A stretch of 64,000 bases of DNA, taken from assembly GCF_014205215.1 (NCBI RefSeq), contig NZ_JACHNC010000001.1, positions 8,180,501 through 8,244,500 of the forward strand. The letters are read 5' to 3'. A program made the position numbers and the translations under genes. Below are positions 44,115 to 53,280 of this stretch, piece after piece; the stretch's first letter is position 1; every line of letters begins with the position of its first letter. The notes under the pieces were generated by a model. That model made no database searches. It had not been told where the DNA came from and was given only the letters and a program-made list of their open reading frames with translations. The DNA comes from Actinoplanes lobatus (GTDB lineage Bacteria; Actinomycetota; Actinomycetes; Mycobacteriales; Micromonosporaceae).

Positions 44115-44361
44115 GTTGCTCCCCTGGTGATGGTCCTCGCACGGTCGTTTCCGGTACCGAGCAACTCGACGGCCCGCCTGCCAGCGGGCCGTCGACTGTC
44201 CTACCGATCGGTACATCCGCCAAGTCTGCCGTCCGTGACCGCTACCGGGCCCAGGATCGGACGGCGGCTGACAAAGGTTGACCGGCGAGAATTCGCAGAT
44301 GGTGACTCCCCGGAGCACGCGCTGTACCTGACCGGGCCGGTCGGCGAATCCGCGGGAGTGG

Positions 44362-45657
44362 ATGCTTAGATCCTCGATCATGACGGATCTGCATGTTTCG
44401 AAGAAGGTGGCCGCCCTCGCGGTCACGGTGCTGGCCGTCGTCGCCGGGGCCGCGGTGTTCTGGCCGGAACGGGAGCGGCCCGCCACCGCGACGCCGCAGC
44501 CGAGCGCCAGCGCCTCCTACTACAATCCGGAGGCCGAGGCGCGGGCCGACATCAAAGAGGTCTTCGACGCACAGGCGAAGGCGCTGGTCGCCGGGGACGA
44601 GCGAGGCTGGCTGGCGCCGCTCGACCCGGCTCTGCACGGCCGGTTCCGGATGCTTTACCGCAACCTGCGGACACTCGAGGTCAGTCACGCCCGGATCGAC
44701 TTCCTCTTCCGGGAGTACGGCGAGTCTCAGGTGTCCGTCGGTGTGGAACTCGGCTACTGCCTGAGCGCTGTCGAGTGCCCGTCCTGGGCCTCCGGCGCCG
44801 GCTTCGGCCCACCGAAGATGTTCTACACGCTGTCGATGGCGCGCCGCGATGGCTCCTACATCGCGACCACCGCCGAGAAGTCGCCCCTGCTCAATCATCT
44901 GGAACCGGCCCCCTGGCAAAGCGCTGATCTGCGGTTCCTCCGGGGTTCGCGGGTCATCGTCGCGGCGCCAGCCACGTTGGCGAAGCAGCTGCCGCGGGTG
45001 CTGCGCCTCGCCGAGAAGGCCGCCGCGGTCGCCGACCGTTTCGCGGCCGCCACCGGCACCCCGCCGAAGCGCTACCGGGTCTATCTCGCCGACAACAAGG
45101 CTTGGAAGACCTGGTACGGCGGGGAGAAGAGGAAATGGGTGGCCGGCTACCACAAGTCCCTGAACCAGACCGGAAGCGACCTCGTCCTGAACGCCGGCAA
45201 GGTGCTGGACTCCGACCGCCAGTTGCGCGAAACGATCCAGCACGAGATGGGGCACGCCGTCACCCTGCTGCCGACCGTCGACTGGGCCGATGACGATGAG
45301 GACTGGCTGGTCGAGGGCATCGCCGAGTACATCGGGTCCGCACCGGCCAAGGCGCCGAACACCGGCAGCGCCTCGGTGCTGCGCCGGTCCTTCGCCAGGC
45401 GCGGCGCCCCGAAGTCGATCGCCCTGCCCGCGCTGACCGAGAAGAGTGACGATCTGACCGTCGACACCCTGTACGCGCACAGCCACATGGCCGCGGCCTG
45501 CCTCGCCGATCGGTACGGTGAACGCAAGCTGCTCGACTTCGCCTACCGGGTCCTGCGGGACGGGAAGGGGGTCGACGTGGCGTCGCGTGCGGCGTTCGGG
45601 CGGTCCTTCACCGTCGTCGACAAGGCATGCGTGGCCTGGATCAGGAAGAAGATCTGA
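44362..45657 (+). CDS. membrane-anchored zinc metallopeptidase (gluzincin)
   Basis: 431 residues from ATG 44362 (ATG 44380 is the alternative). One N-terminal helix (VAALAVTVLAVVAGAAVFW) exports the protein. Residues about 60-190 are a NTF2-like region (ADIKEVFDAQAKALVAGD). The catalytic domain has H294-E-M-G-H298 (IQHEMGHAVTL) and E318 or E322 in VEGIAEYIG as third zinc ligand, the HExxH…E pattern of the peptidase MA clan. The DTLYAHSHMAAACLADRYGERKLL end fits the Peptidase_MA_2-like group. The substrate is unknown; it probably acts at the cell surface. Confidence 0.75.
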   Translation: MLRSSIMTDLHVSKKVAALAVTVLAVVAGAAVFWPERERPATATPQPSASASYYNPEAEARADIKEVFDAQAKALVAGDERGWLAPLDPALHGRFRMLYRNLRTLEVSHARIDFLFREYGESQVSVGVELGYCLSAVECPSWASGAGFGPPKMFYTLSMARRDGSYIATTAEKSPLLNHLEPAPWQSADLRFLRGSRVIVAAPATLAKQLPRVLRLAEKAAAVADRFAAATGTPPKRYRVYLADNKAWKTWYGGEKRKWVAGYHKSLNQTGSDLVLNAGKVLDSDRQLRETIQHEMGHAVTLLPTVDWADDDEDWLVEGIAEYIGSAPAKAPNTGSASVLRRSFARRGAPKSIALPALTEKSDDLTVDTLYAHSHMAAACLADRYGERKLLDFAYRVLRDGKGVDVASRAAFGRSFTVVDKACVAWIRKKI

Positions 45658-45728
45658 ACCGCCGATGAGTTCCGGTCACGGCGCCGGTCCACCCATCGAA
45701 GGACACACGACGTGAGAGAGGTGCCACC

Positions 45729-46340
45729 ATGGCCAAGGTCATTTCCACCCTGTTCATCTCCGCCGATGGTGTGGCGGAGATCGACCCGGACTGGCACTTC
45801 CCGTACTTCGACGAGAACATGGGCCGGGCCGTCACCGAGGACTACGAGACGGCCGACGTGCTGCTGCTGGGCCGGGAGACGTTCGACAGCTTCGCCGGTG
45901 CCTGGCCGGATCGGGAGGCCGCCGGCGGGGAGGACGCCGGGTTCGCCAAGCAGCTCGGTGACACCCGCAAGGTGGTGGCGTCCCGGCAGCGGCTGGAGTT
46001 CTCCTGGCGCAACTGCGAGCTGATCGACGGCGATCTGGTGTCGGCCGTGACGGCGCTCAAGGCCGACGCCGGTGTGAAGGGTGTGCTCATCCCCGGCTCG
46101 ATCTCGGTGGTGCAGCAGCTTCTGGCCGCGGGTCTGGTCGACGAGCTGCGGCTGCTGGTGCACCCGGTGGCCGCCCGTAAGGGGCGCCGGCTGTTCGACG
46201 AGGGCGACACGGCGTACCACCTGAGCGTGATCGCCACCGAGGCGTACCCGACCGGCGTGATCCGGGTGATCTACGCGCCCACCGAGGCGCCCGCGCCGGC
46301 CGGCTACGACGACGCGAAGGAGCAGCTCAACGCGGAGTGA
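45729..46340 (+). CDS. dihydrofolate reductase-family (RibD C-terminal) protein
   Basis: 203 residues from ATG 45729 (GAGAGGTG site). VISTLFISADGVAEIDP, ADVLLLGRETFDSFAGAWPD and VKGVLIPGSISVVQQLLAAGLVDELRLLVHPVAARKGRRLF are the signature of actinomycete RibD_C/YyaP proteins. The fold binds NADPH, but true DHFR or riboflavin activity is not expected. The substrate is unknown. It is convergent with the sensor kinase. Confidence 0.88.
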   Translation: MAKVISTLFISADGVAEIDPDWHFPYFDENMGRAVTEDYETADVLLLGRETFDSFAGAWPDREAAGGEDAGFAKQLGDTRKVVASRQRLEFSWRNCELIDGDLVSAVTALKADAGVKGVLIPGSISVVQQLLAAGLVDELRLLVHPVAARKGRRLFDEGDTAYHLSVIATEAYPTGVIRVIYAPTEAPAPAGYDDAKEQLNAE

Positions 46341-46351
46341 CGCGGCGCCGC

Positions 46352-48295
46352 CTACCGTCGCGCGGCCGCGGTGAGGGTGGCGTGCAGAGCGGCGAGCAGC
46401 CGGTCGGCGGTGAACGGCTTGCCGACCACGGTCACGTCCGGATCGAGCTGCCCCTGGTCGGTCATCAGCGGGTCGGCGTACCCGGACATGTAGAGCACCG
46501 GCATGCCGGGCCGTTCCGCGGTCAGCGCCGCGGCCAGTTCCGGCCCGTTCATGTGCGGCATGACCACGTCGGTGAGCAGGGCGTCGATGGCGCCGGGGTG
46601 GTCGCGGGCGACGCGCAGCGCGGCTCGCCCGTCGCCGGCGACCAGAACCGTGTACCCCGCCCGGTTCAGGATGCGCCGGGCCGCCTCGCGGACGCCGTCC
46701 TCGTCGTCGGCGATCAGGACGGTCTGCCCGGTGCCGGCGGACGCGGCCGCGGGCGGCGTGGATCCGGCCGCGGGCTCGTCGGTGGCGGGCAGGTAGAGGT
46801 GCACCGTGGTGCCGTTGCCCGGCGAGGATTCCAGCACCAGCTCGCCGTGGGCCTGGCGGAGGATCCCGTACGCGGTGGCCAGCCCGAGACCCGTACCGTG
46901 GCCTTTGGGTTTGGTGGTGAAGAACGGCTCGACGGCGCGGTCCAGCACCTCGGGGCTCATGCCGTGCCCGGTGTCGTGGACGGCGATGTGCACGTTGTCC
47001 CCGTCGTTGTCGGCGGTCAGGGTGAGCGCACCGCCGTCGGGCATCGCGTCGCGGGCGTTGCTGGCGAGATTGATCAGGATCCGAGTGAGCTGGCCACCGT
47101 CGGCGACGATGTTGCGCAGGTCCGGGTGCAGGTCGACGCTGACCGTGACGTGCCGGCCGAGCACCGGTTCGAGCAGCTCGGTCACCTCGGCGAGGATGGC
47201 GTGCGGGTCGAGCACGGTCGACTGGACGACCTCCCGCCCGCCGAAGGAGAGCAGCTGGTGGGTGAGGTGCGCGGCGCGTTTGCCGGCCTGGCTGATCCGG
47301 TCCAGGTCGTCGAGCATGTCGCCGGCCTGCTCGGCGGTCAGGGTGGTGCCCACGGCGTCGCGCAGCGCCTCGGCGGTGAACTCGCTGAACGACAGGATGA
47401 TGTTGAGCATGTTGTTGAAGTCGTGGGCGACCGCGCCGGACAGCCGGGCGAGGCTCTCGAAGCGCTCGGCGATCCGGCGGCGCTCGGCGATCTCGTGCTC
47501 GACCATGGCGGTGACGTCGTCGACGGTGGCGACGAAGCCGCCCTTCTCGTCGGTGATCTGCCGGATGGTGGTGTGCAGCCAGCGGCGGCCGCCGGGCAGA
47601 TGCTGCTCGCCGTAGAAGCTGACCGGGTCGACCGGCAGGCCGTCGTTCAGCAGTTCCTCGCGGTGCCGCTGGTCGAGGCAGCACATCCAGCCGTGCCCGG
47701 CCAGTTGCTCGGGATCCAGTCCGGTGATGTCGGCCAGGCGCGGGTTGGTGTAGGTCGCATGCAGCCCGGTGTGCCCGGAGACGATGCCGACCGGCGAGAC
47801 GTCGGCGAGGGCATGGAACCGGGCCTCGCTCGCGTCGAGGGCGAGCACCTTCTCCAACAGCTTGGCGTTCACCGTACGCAGGTGCTCGGCGCCCACGTCA
47901 CCGGTGGTGACGGCGGCTATGACCGGTTCGGCGTGCAGTGCCTGCTCGACCGCCGCGAGCAGGACGTCCGGGTCGGCGGACTTGGCGAGAACCTGGGTGA
48001 CCCCGTACGCGGCCGCCAGCGGCAACGCCTCGTCCGGCCGGTAGTTGGCGGTGTAGAGCAGCACCGGGATGTCGGCGGTGCCCGCGTCGGCGCGCAACTG
48101 GTGGACGAACTCGTAGCCGTCCATGCCGGGCATCACCACGTCGGCGAGAACCACGTCGGGGTGCAGGCGCCGGGCCAGGTCGAGCGCCTCCGGGCCGCCG
48201 GTGGCCTCGATGACGTGGTGGCCCCCGTCGTCGAGGGTGAGGCGGGCGACCTCGCGGTTGGTGGCGCGGTCGTCGACGACGAGGACGGTGGCCAT
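46352..48295 (-). CDS. hybrid sensor kinase: REC-PAS-HisKA-HATPase-REC
   Basis: 647 residues, soluble. The N-terminal receiver has D52 (VLADVVMPGMDG). The PAS domain (about 150-270) contains ARFHALADVSPVGIVSG. The NtrB-type H box is LSGAVAHDFNNMLNIILSFSEF. The HATPase has NLASNARDAMPDGG and GHGTGLGLATAYGILRQ. The C-terminal receiver has TVLIADDEDGVREAARRIL and LLTDVVMPHMNG. Two receivers in one chain imply a phosphorelay with the kinase encoded just upstream. Start and stop of the two genes share one base. Confidence 0.92.
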   Translation of the reverse strand: MATVLVVDDRATNREVARLTLDDGGHHVIEATGGPEALDLARRLHPDVVLADVVMPGMDGYEFVHQLRADAGTADIPVLLYTANYRPDEALPLAAAYGVTQVLAKSADPDVLLAAVEQALHAEPVIAAVTTGDVGAEHLRTVNAKLLEKVLALDASEARFHALADVSPVGIVSGHTGLHATYTNPRLADITGLDPEQLAGHGWMCCLDQRHREELLNDGLPVDPVSFYGEQHLPGGRRWLHTTIRQITDEKGGFVATVDDVTAMVEHEIAERRRIAERFESLARLSGAVAHDFNNMLNIILSFSEFTAEALRDAVGTTLTAEQAGDMLDDLDRISQAGKRAAHLTHQLLSFGGREVVQSTVLDPHAILAEVTELLEPVLGRHVTVSVDLHPDLRNIVADGGQLTRILINLASNARDAMPDGGALTLTADNDGDNVHIAVHDTGHGMSPEVLDRAVEPFFTTKPKGHGTGLGLATAYGILRQAHGELVLESSPGNGTTVHLYLPATDEPAAGSTPPAAASAGTGQTVLIADDEDGVREAARRILNRAGYTVLVAGDGRAALRVARDHPGAIDALLTDVVMPHMNGPELAAALTAERPGMPVLYMSGYADPLMTDQGQLDPDVTVVGKPFTADRLLAALHATLTAAARR

Positions 48296-49047
48296 CAGGG
48301 CTCCCCCACCCCGGGGCCGGGCTGGAAGACGACGGTGCAGATGGTTCCGGCCGGCGAGGTCCGTACGGTCAGGGTGGCGCCGCAGCGGCGGGTGAGGTGC
48401 TGGGCCAGGCACAGGCCGAGCCCGGTGCCGTGCTCGTCGTGGTCGTGGGCGGCGGCGCCGCGTTCGAACGGCAGGAAGACGCGCTGCTGATCGGCGGGTG
48501 TCAGCCCGGGGCCGTGGTCGGCGATCTCGACGGCCGGGCCGGTGGCCGTGTCGCCGGGGCGGACGGTGACGTGGATGTCGGGGTGGTCGGCGTACCGGAC
48601 GGCGTTGGCGAGCAGTTCGGTCACCGCGTGGCGGGCGTCGTCGGGATGGGCCAGCGCACGGACCGGGCCGTCCGGCGTCCGTACGATGATGTGCCGGTTT
48701 CTCGCCGCGGCGGTCTCCCCGGTCGCGGCGACGGCGTCGGCGGCGATGGCGGCGCAGTCGACGGGTTCGAGACGGCGCTCGTCGGCCGGGGCGGCGCTGT
48801 GGGCGAAGGCGATGATGCGCTCGACGGTGCCGAGCAGCTCCGCCGCGCTGCTGTTGATCATCTCGAGCTGGCGGGTCTGTTGCGCCGGATCGGCCGTGCC
48901 GGTGGCGGCCTTGCGGGTCATCAGGCCGGTCAGGCCGATGATGCCGGTCAGCGGTCCGCGCAGCTCGTGGCCGAGCCGGGACAGGGCGTTGCCGGCGAAC
49001 AGGTCGCCGGGTTCCGGCAACGCCACGACGGCGGCGGTCTGGTCCAC
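48295..49047 (-). CDS. soluble histidine kinase
   Basis: 250 residues from GTG 49047 (GGAGAA site). H27 lies in LSRLGHELRGPLTGIIGLTGLM, an EnvZ-type H box. The HATPase has VTELLANAVRYADHPDI, EIADHGPGLTPADQQRVFLPFERG and GTGLGLCLAQHLTRRCGA. There is no sensor domain, so input must come through a partner, probably the REC-PAS kinase translated next. It is divergent from the 1295-residue hybrid kinase, with 70 nt between starts. Confidence 0.9.
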   Translation of the reverse strand: MDQTAAVVALPEPGDLFAGNALSRLGHELRGPLTGIIGLTGLMTRKAATGTADPAQQTRQLEMINSSAAELLGTVERIIAFAHSAAPADERRLEPVDCAAIAADAVAATGETAAARNRHIIVRTPDGPVRALAHPDDARHAVTELLANAVRYADHPDIHVTVRPGDTATGPAVEIADHGPGLTPADQQRVFLPFERGAAAHDHDEHGTGLGLCLAQHLTRRCGATLTVRTSPAGTICTVVFQPGPGVGEP

Positions 49048-49117
49048 ATCTTCTCCGCGAGGTAATTTCCTAGATGCGGCTTGTATTGGCATTTTATTGG
49101 TGACGCTAGAAGTTGTG

Positions 49118-52100
49118 ATGGTTTCTGCGGTGACCGGCATGCGGCACCGGGTGCTGATCTGGCGGATCGCTGCGGTGGCGGCCACCGTGATCGGCACGGC
49201 CGCACTGGCCGGCCATGTGGCGGACGCCCTCGAATGGTGGTCGATGTCGCCGACCAGTGCCGTTCTGGCCGTCACCGGCGGTGCCGCGCTGCTCTTCTCC
49301 GGCCCGGTCCAGGCCGCCGGATGGCGCCACTGGACCGGCCGTGTCCTGGCCGTGCTGGTGGTGGCGATCGCGGTCGCCGCGCTGGTGACGGCCCTGTTCG
49401 GGGGGACCACCCTCGTCGAATGGCTGTCCGGTTCGGCGATGCCCACCAGGCCGCCGCCCGTACGTTCGCTGGTGGCGTTCCTGCTGATCGGCATGAGCCT
49501 GGTGCTGCTCGACGTCGGTCCCCGCCGCGGATACCTGGCCTCGCAGCTGCTGGCCGCGGCAGCCGGGCTGGTGATGGGGGTGGCGGAGCTGGCGGCGCTG
49601 TTCGGCCTGTCGTCGCTCTACTCGGACGCCGTCGTATGGGTGACCCCGCCCGCCACGCAGGCCTGCGTGCTGCTGCTGGCCGTCGGGGTGACGGTCAGCC
49701 GTCCCGGCGCGCTCGCGGTGCAGGTCTTCGGCGGCCGGTGGCTCGGCAGCCGGGCGGTGCGCCGCCTGGCTCCGGCGGTCGCGGCCGTGGTGGTCCTGAT
49801 CGCGTTGGCACCGGCGCTCATGGCCCGTTTCGGCATCGACGTCGAAAGCGTCGGGGGCGACATCATGGTGAGCCTGCTGCTGCTCACCCTCTACCTGGTG
49901 CTGCTGCGATCCGGCCACATGCTCAACGAGGCCGACCGGCGCCGGCAGGCGGTGATCGCCGAACTGCGCGGCCAGCGCGACTTCAACGACATCGTGCTGA
50001 CCGCCCTGATCGAGGGAGTGGTGACGCTCGCCCCGGACGGCCGGGTGCTCAGCGCCAACGAGCGCTGGTCACAGATGACCGGCTACCCGGCCGACGAGGT
50101 GATCGGGATCCGGCCGCCCTACCCCTGGTGGCCGGACCACGAACGGGATCTCCAGGTCATCCTCGGCACCGAGGGCCGGATGGAGTTCTCCACCGACATC
50201 CAGCGCCGGGACGGCGAGAACCTGCCGATTCTCGCCACCGTCTGCCCGCTGCGCACCGATCATCAGCTCAGCATGCTCATCATCACCTGCCGCGACCTGA
50301 CCGACCGGGACCGGGAACAGGCGGAGCGCCGCCGGATGGCCGAGGAGCTCGACCACTTCTTCACGCTCTCCGGGGACATGCTCTGCATCGCGTCCGCGAA
50401 CGGCTACTTCACCCGGGTCAATCCGGCGTGGACCCGCACCTTCGGCTACAGCGTCGCGGAGGTACGCGAGCGGCCGTTCCTGGCGTTCGTGCACCCGGAC
50501 GACATCGACCACACCATGGACCAGGTCCGCCTGCTGACCGACGGGCACACGCCGACGATCGAGTTCGAGAACCGTTACCGCGGGCGCGACGGCCGTTACC
50601 GCTGGCTGAGCTGGAACGCCACGCCGGCCGCGGACGGCTCGAGCATCTACGCGGTGGCCCGGGACATCACCGACCAGCGGGCCGCCGGAGAGGCGCAGGC
50701 CCGGCTCGCCGCCATCGTCGAGAGCACCGCGGACGCGATCATCGGCCGCACCCTGGACGGCACCATCCTCAGCTGGAACCCGGCCGCCGAGCGCATCTAC
50801 GGCTACCCGGCCGGCGACATGATCGGCCGCAACGTGGACATGCTCTACCCGGCCGGCCGCCACGACGAACCGGAATGGATCCGGTCCCAGCTGGTCCGGG
50901 GCGAGACGGTCCACATCGAGGACACCACCCGGGTACGCCGCGACGGCGCGCTCGCGCACCTGGCGATCACCATCTCCCCGATCCGCGACATCAACGGCGA
51001 CGTCGTCGGGGCCGCGTCCATCGCCCGCGACATCACCGGCACCAAACGGGCCGAGAAACGATTCCGCCAGCTCGTCCTGAGTGCTCCGGACGCCATGGTG
51101 ATCGTCGGCGCCGACGGTCTGATCCGGCTGGTCAACGATCAGACCGAAAGGCTGTTCGGCTATCGCGGGCAGGAACTGGTCGGCCGGCCGGTGGAGATCC
51201 TCGTCCCGCAGCAACTGCACGCCGAGCACGCCCAGGACCTCCAGAAATACCTCCAGGCGCCGGCCACGCGCCAGGTGGACCTGGGCCGGGAGCTGAGCGG
51301 GCGGCGGCGGGACGGCACCGAGTTCCCGGTGGAGATCAGCCTCGCCCCGCTGGAGACCGACGACGGGTTCCTGGTGTCCGCGGCCATCCGCGACGTGTCC
51401 GAACGGCGCCGCACCGAGCAGGATCTGGCCACCGCCCGGGACCAGGCGCTGGCCGCGGCTCGGGTCAAGTCGCAGTTCGTGGCCATGGTCAGCCACGAGA
51501 TCCGTACGCCGATGAACGGCGTGATCGGCCTGACCAGGCTCCTTCTGGACAGCCCACTGGAGCCGGTCCAGCGACGGTACGCCGAGTCGATCCGCGGGTC
51601 CGCCCAGGCACTTCTGGCGATCATCAACGACATCCTGGACTTCTCCAAGATCGAGGCCGGAAAGATCGCCCTGGTGGAGCAGGACTTCGCGCTCGGCGAC
51701 CTGATCGAGCAGGTGGTGCACGCCGCCGCGGCGTCCGCCCGGGACAAGGATCTCGACATCGTCTCCTACTACCCGGCCGACCTGCCGGGCACCGTGCGCG
51801 GCGACGAGGGCCGGCTCCGCCAGGTGCTGTGGAACCTGATCGGCAACGCGGTCAAGTTCACCCACGAGGGCGAGGTGGTGGTCCGGGTGGAGCCGCTCGG
51901 CCCGCCCCGCGTCGACCGGCACCGGTTCACGTTCAGCATCGCCGACAGCGGCATCGGCATCGACCCGGAACAACTGGACCGGCTGTTCGAGCCGTTCACC
52001 CAGGCGGACAGCACGATGAGCCGCGAGTTCGGCGGCACCGGGCTGGGGCTGACCATCAGCCACCAGCTCGTCGAGCTGATGGGCGGCCACCTCCAGGTGG

Positions 52101-53005
52101 ACAGCGAGCCCGGCCACGGCAGCCGTTTCCAGTTCACCGTCACCCTCGCCGGCCCGCATGACGACCGGGCCGGCGGACCGTCCCGGGGCGATCTGGCCGC
52201 GCACCGGATGCTGATCGTCGACGCCAACCCGATCAGCCGGCGTTTCCTCACCGAACACGTGCACGCCTGGGGGATGCAGGTCACCGTCGCGGGCACCAGC
52301 GGTGAGGCGCTCGGCCGGCTGCGCAAGGCCGGGGAACGCGGGGAGCCGTACGACGTGGTGGTCCTCGACCACCGACCCCCGGAGCTGGACGCGGCCCGGC
52401 TCGGCGACGACATCGCCGCCGACCCGATGATCCGGCCGCGCCCGTTCTGTGTGCTGCTCAGCCGTGACCCGTCAGCCGAATACCGGGTGCACGGCGACGT
52501 TCTCGCCAAACCGGTCGGCCCGTCCGCCCTCTACAACTGCCTGCTCACACATTTCGCCACCGACCGGGTCGCCGCTGCGGTGGAGGCGCAACCGGACGTG
52601 CCGGCCGGCGGCCGGGGCCGGATCCTGCTCGCCGAGGACAACGAGATCAACCAGATGGTCGCGGTCGACACGCTCAGCGCTCTCGGCTACGAGACCGACA
52701 TCGCCGTCAACGGCGCCGAGGCGGTCGAACTGGCCAGCAGCCACGAGTACCAGGCGATCCTGATGGACTGCCAGATGCCACGGTTGGACGGCTACGAGGC
52801 CACCGAGCGGCTGCGGCACAGCGAACAGCCCAACCAGCACACCCCGATCATCGCGATGACCGCCGGGGTGCTCGCCGAGGACCGGCAGCGAGCACTCCAG
52901 GCGGGCATGGACGACTTCCTGGCCAAACCGATCGACGCCGACAAGCTGCGCGTCACCCTGGACCGCTGGATCCACCCGGACGAGGAGACCGCCGGGCAGA
53001 GGTGA
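49118..53005 (+). CDS. large membrane PAS hybrid histidine kinase with two receivers
   Basis: About 1295 residues from ATG 49118 (GTG 49115 and ATG 49139 are alternatives). Seven or eight N-terminal helices form a MASE-like sensor. Four PAS domains follow (starting near 290, 410, 530 and 650) with markers such as GYPADEVIG, GYSVAEVRE and YGYPAGDMIGRNVD. HisKA has H793 (VSHEIRTPMNGVIGLT). The HATPase has GNAVKFTHEGEV and FGGTGLGLTISHQLVELMGG. A first receiver (RMLIVDANPISRRFL) and a second with D1217 (ILMDCQMPRLDG) end the chain. BarA-like layout, but without a HPt domain, so a separate HPt is needed. Confidence 0.92.
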   Translation: MVSAVTGMRHRVLIWRIAAVAATVIGTAALAGHVADALEWWSMSPTSAVLAVTGGAALLFSGPVQAAGWRHWTGRVLAVLVVAIAVAALVTALFGGTTLVEWLSGSAMPTRPPPVRSLVAFLLIGMSLVLLDVGPRRGYLASQLLAAAAGLVMGVAELAALFGLSSLYSDAVVWVTPPATQACVLLLAVGVTVSRPGALAVQVFGGRWLGSRAVRRLAPAVAAVVVLIALAPALMARFGIDVESVGGDIMVSLLLLTLYLVLLRSGHMLNEADRRRQAVIAELRGQRDFNDIVLTALIEGVVTLAPDGRVLSANERWSQMTGYPADEVIGIRPPYPWWPDHERDLQVILGTEGRMEFSTDIQRRDGENLPILATVCPLRTDHQLSMLIITCRDLTDRDREQAERRRMAEELDHFFTLSGDMLCIASANGYFTRVNPAWTRTFGYSVAEVRERPFLAFVHPDDIDHTMDQVRLLTDGHTPTIEFENRYRGRDGRYRWLSWNATPAADGSSIYAVARDITDQRAAGEAQARLAAIVESTADAIIGRTLDGTILSWNPAAERIYGYPAGDMIGRNVDMLYPAGRHDEPEWIRSQLVRGETVHIEDTTRVRRDGALAHLAITISPIRDINGDVVGAASIARDITGTKRAEKRFRQLVLSAPDAMVIVGADGLIRLVNDQTERLFGYRGQELVGRPVEILVPQQLHAEHAQDLQKYLQAPATRQVDLGRELSGRRRDGTEFPVEISLAPLETDDGFLVSAAIRDVSERRRTEQDLATARDQALAAARVKSQFVAMVSHEIRTPMNGVIGLTRLLLDSPLEPVQRRYAESIRGSAQALLAIINDILDFSKIEAGKIALVEQDFALGDLIEQVVHAAAASARDKDLDIVSYYPADLPGTVRGDEGRLRQVLWNLIGNAVKFTHEGEVVVRVEPLGPPRVDRHRFTFSIADSGIGIDPEQLDRLFEPFTQADSTMSREFGGTGLGLTISHQLVELMGGHLQVDSEPGHGSRFQFTVTLAGPHDDRAGGPSRGDLAAHRMLIVDANPISRRFLTEHVHAWGMQVTVAGTSGEALGRLRKAGERGEPYDVVVLDHRPPELDAARLGDDIAADPMIRPRPFCVLLSRDPSAEYRVHGDVLAKPVGPSALYNCLLTHFATDRVAAAVEAQPDVPAGGRGRILLAEDNEINQMVAVDTLSALGYETDIAVNGAEAVELASSHEYQAILMDCQMPRLDGYEATERLRHSEQPNQHTPIIAMTAGVLAEDRQRALQAGMDDFLAKPIDADKLRVTLDRWIHPDEETAGQR

Positions 53006-53015
53006 AAGGGCCGGT

Positions 53016-53234
53016 TCACAGCCCTCCGGCATCGGCGCAGTCGGAGGCGCCCAGGCGGTTGGCTATCGCGTTACCGCGAGCGTTGGCCTGGTCGGCGGCG
53101 GCGAGATCGGCATCCACCGCCTGGGCATCGCCACGCCGGTAGTCACGGAGGGCGTTGCCCCAATGGGTGGCGGTCTCGTCCCAGGCCCGGAGGTGCCACC
53201 GAGCCTGGCAATCACGGTACGAGCGGCGAAGCGA
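53016..53234 (-). pseudogene. 3' remnant of an unidentified gene
   Basis: A 72-codon open stretch without any start codon, bounded upstream by TGA at 53235-53237. It reads like a genuine C-terminus: RDCQARWHLRAWDETATHWG, NALRDYRRGDAQAVDADLAA, ADQANARGNAIANRLGASDC. Helical, Ala/Asp/Asn-rich, one Cys near each end. The upstream part is missing, with the metE-like gene now next to it. This suggests deletion rather than simple frameshift. Confidence 0.45.
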
Positions 53235-53280
53235 TCAAGGTTGATCAATTCCCGTGTCGGATCAACGACCGGCCGGCCGC

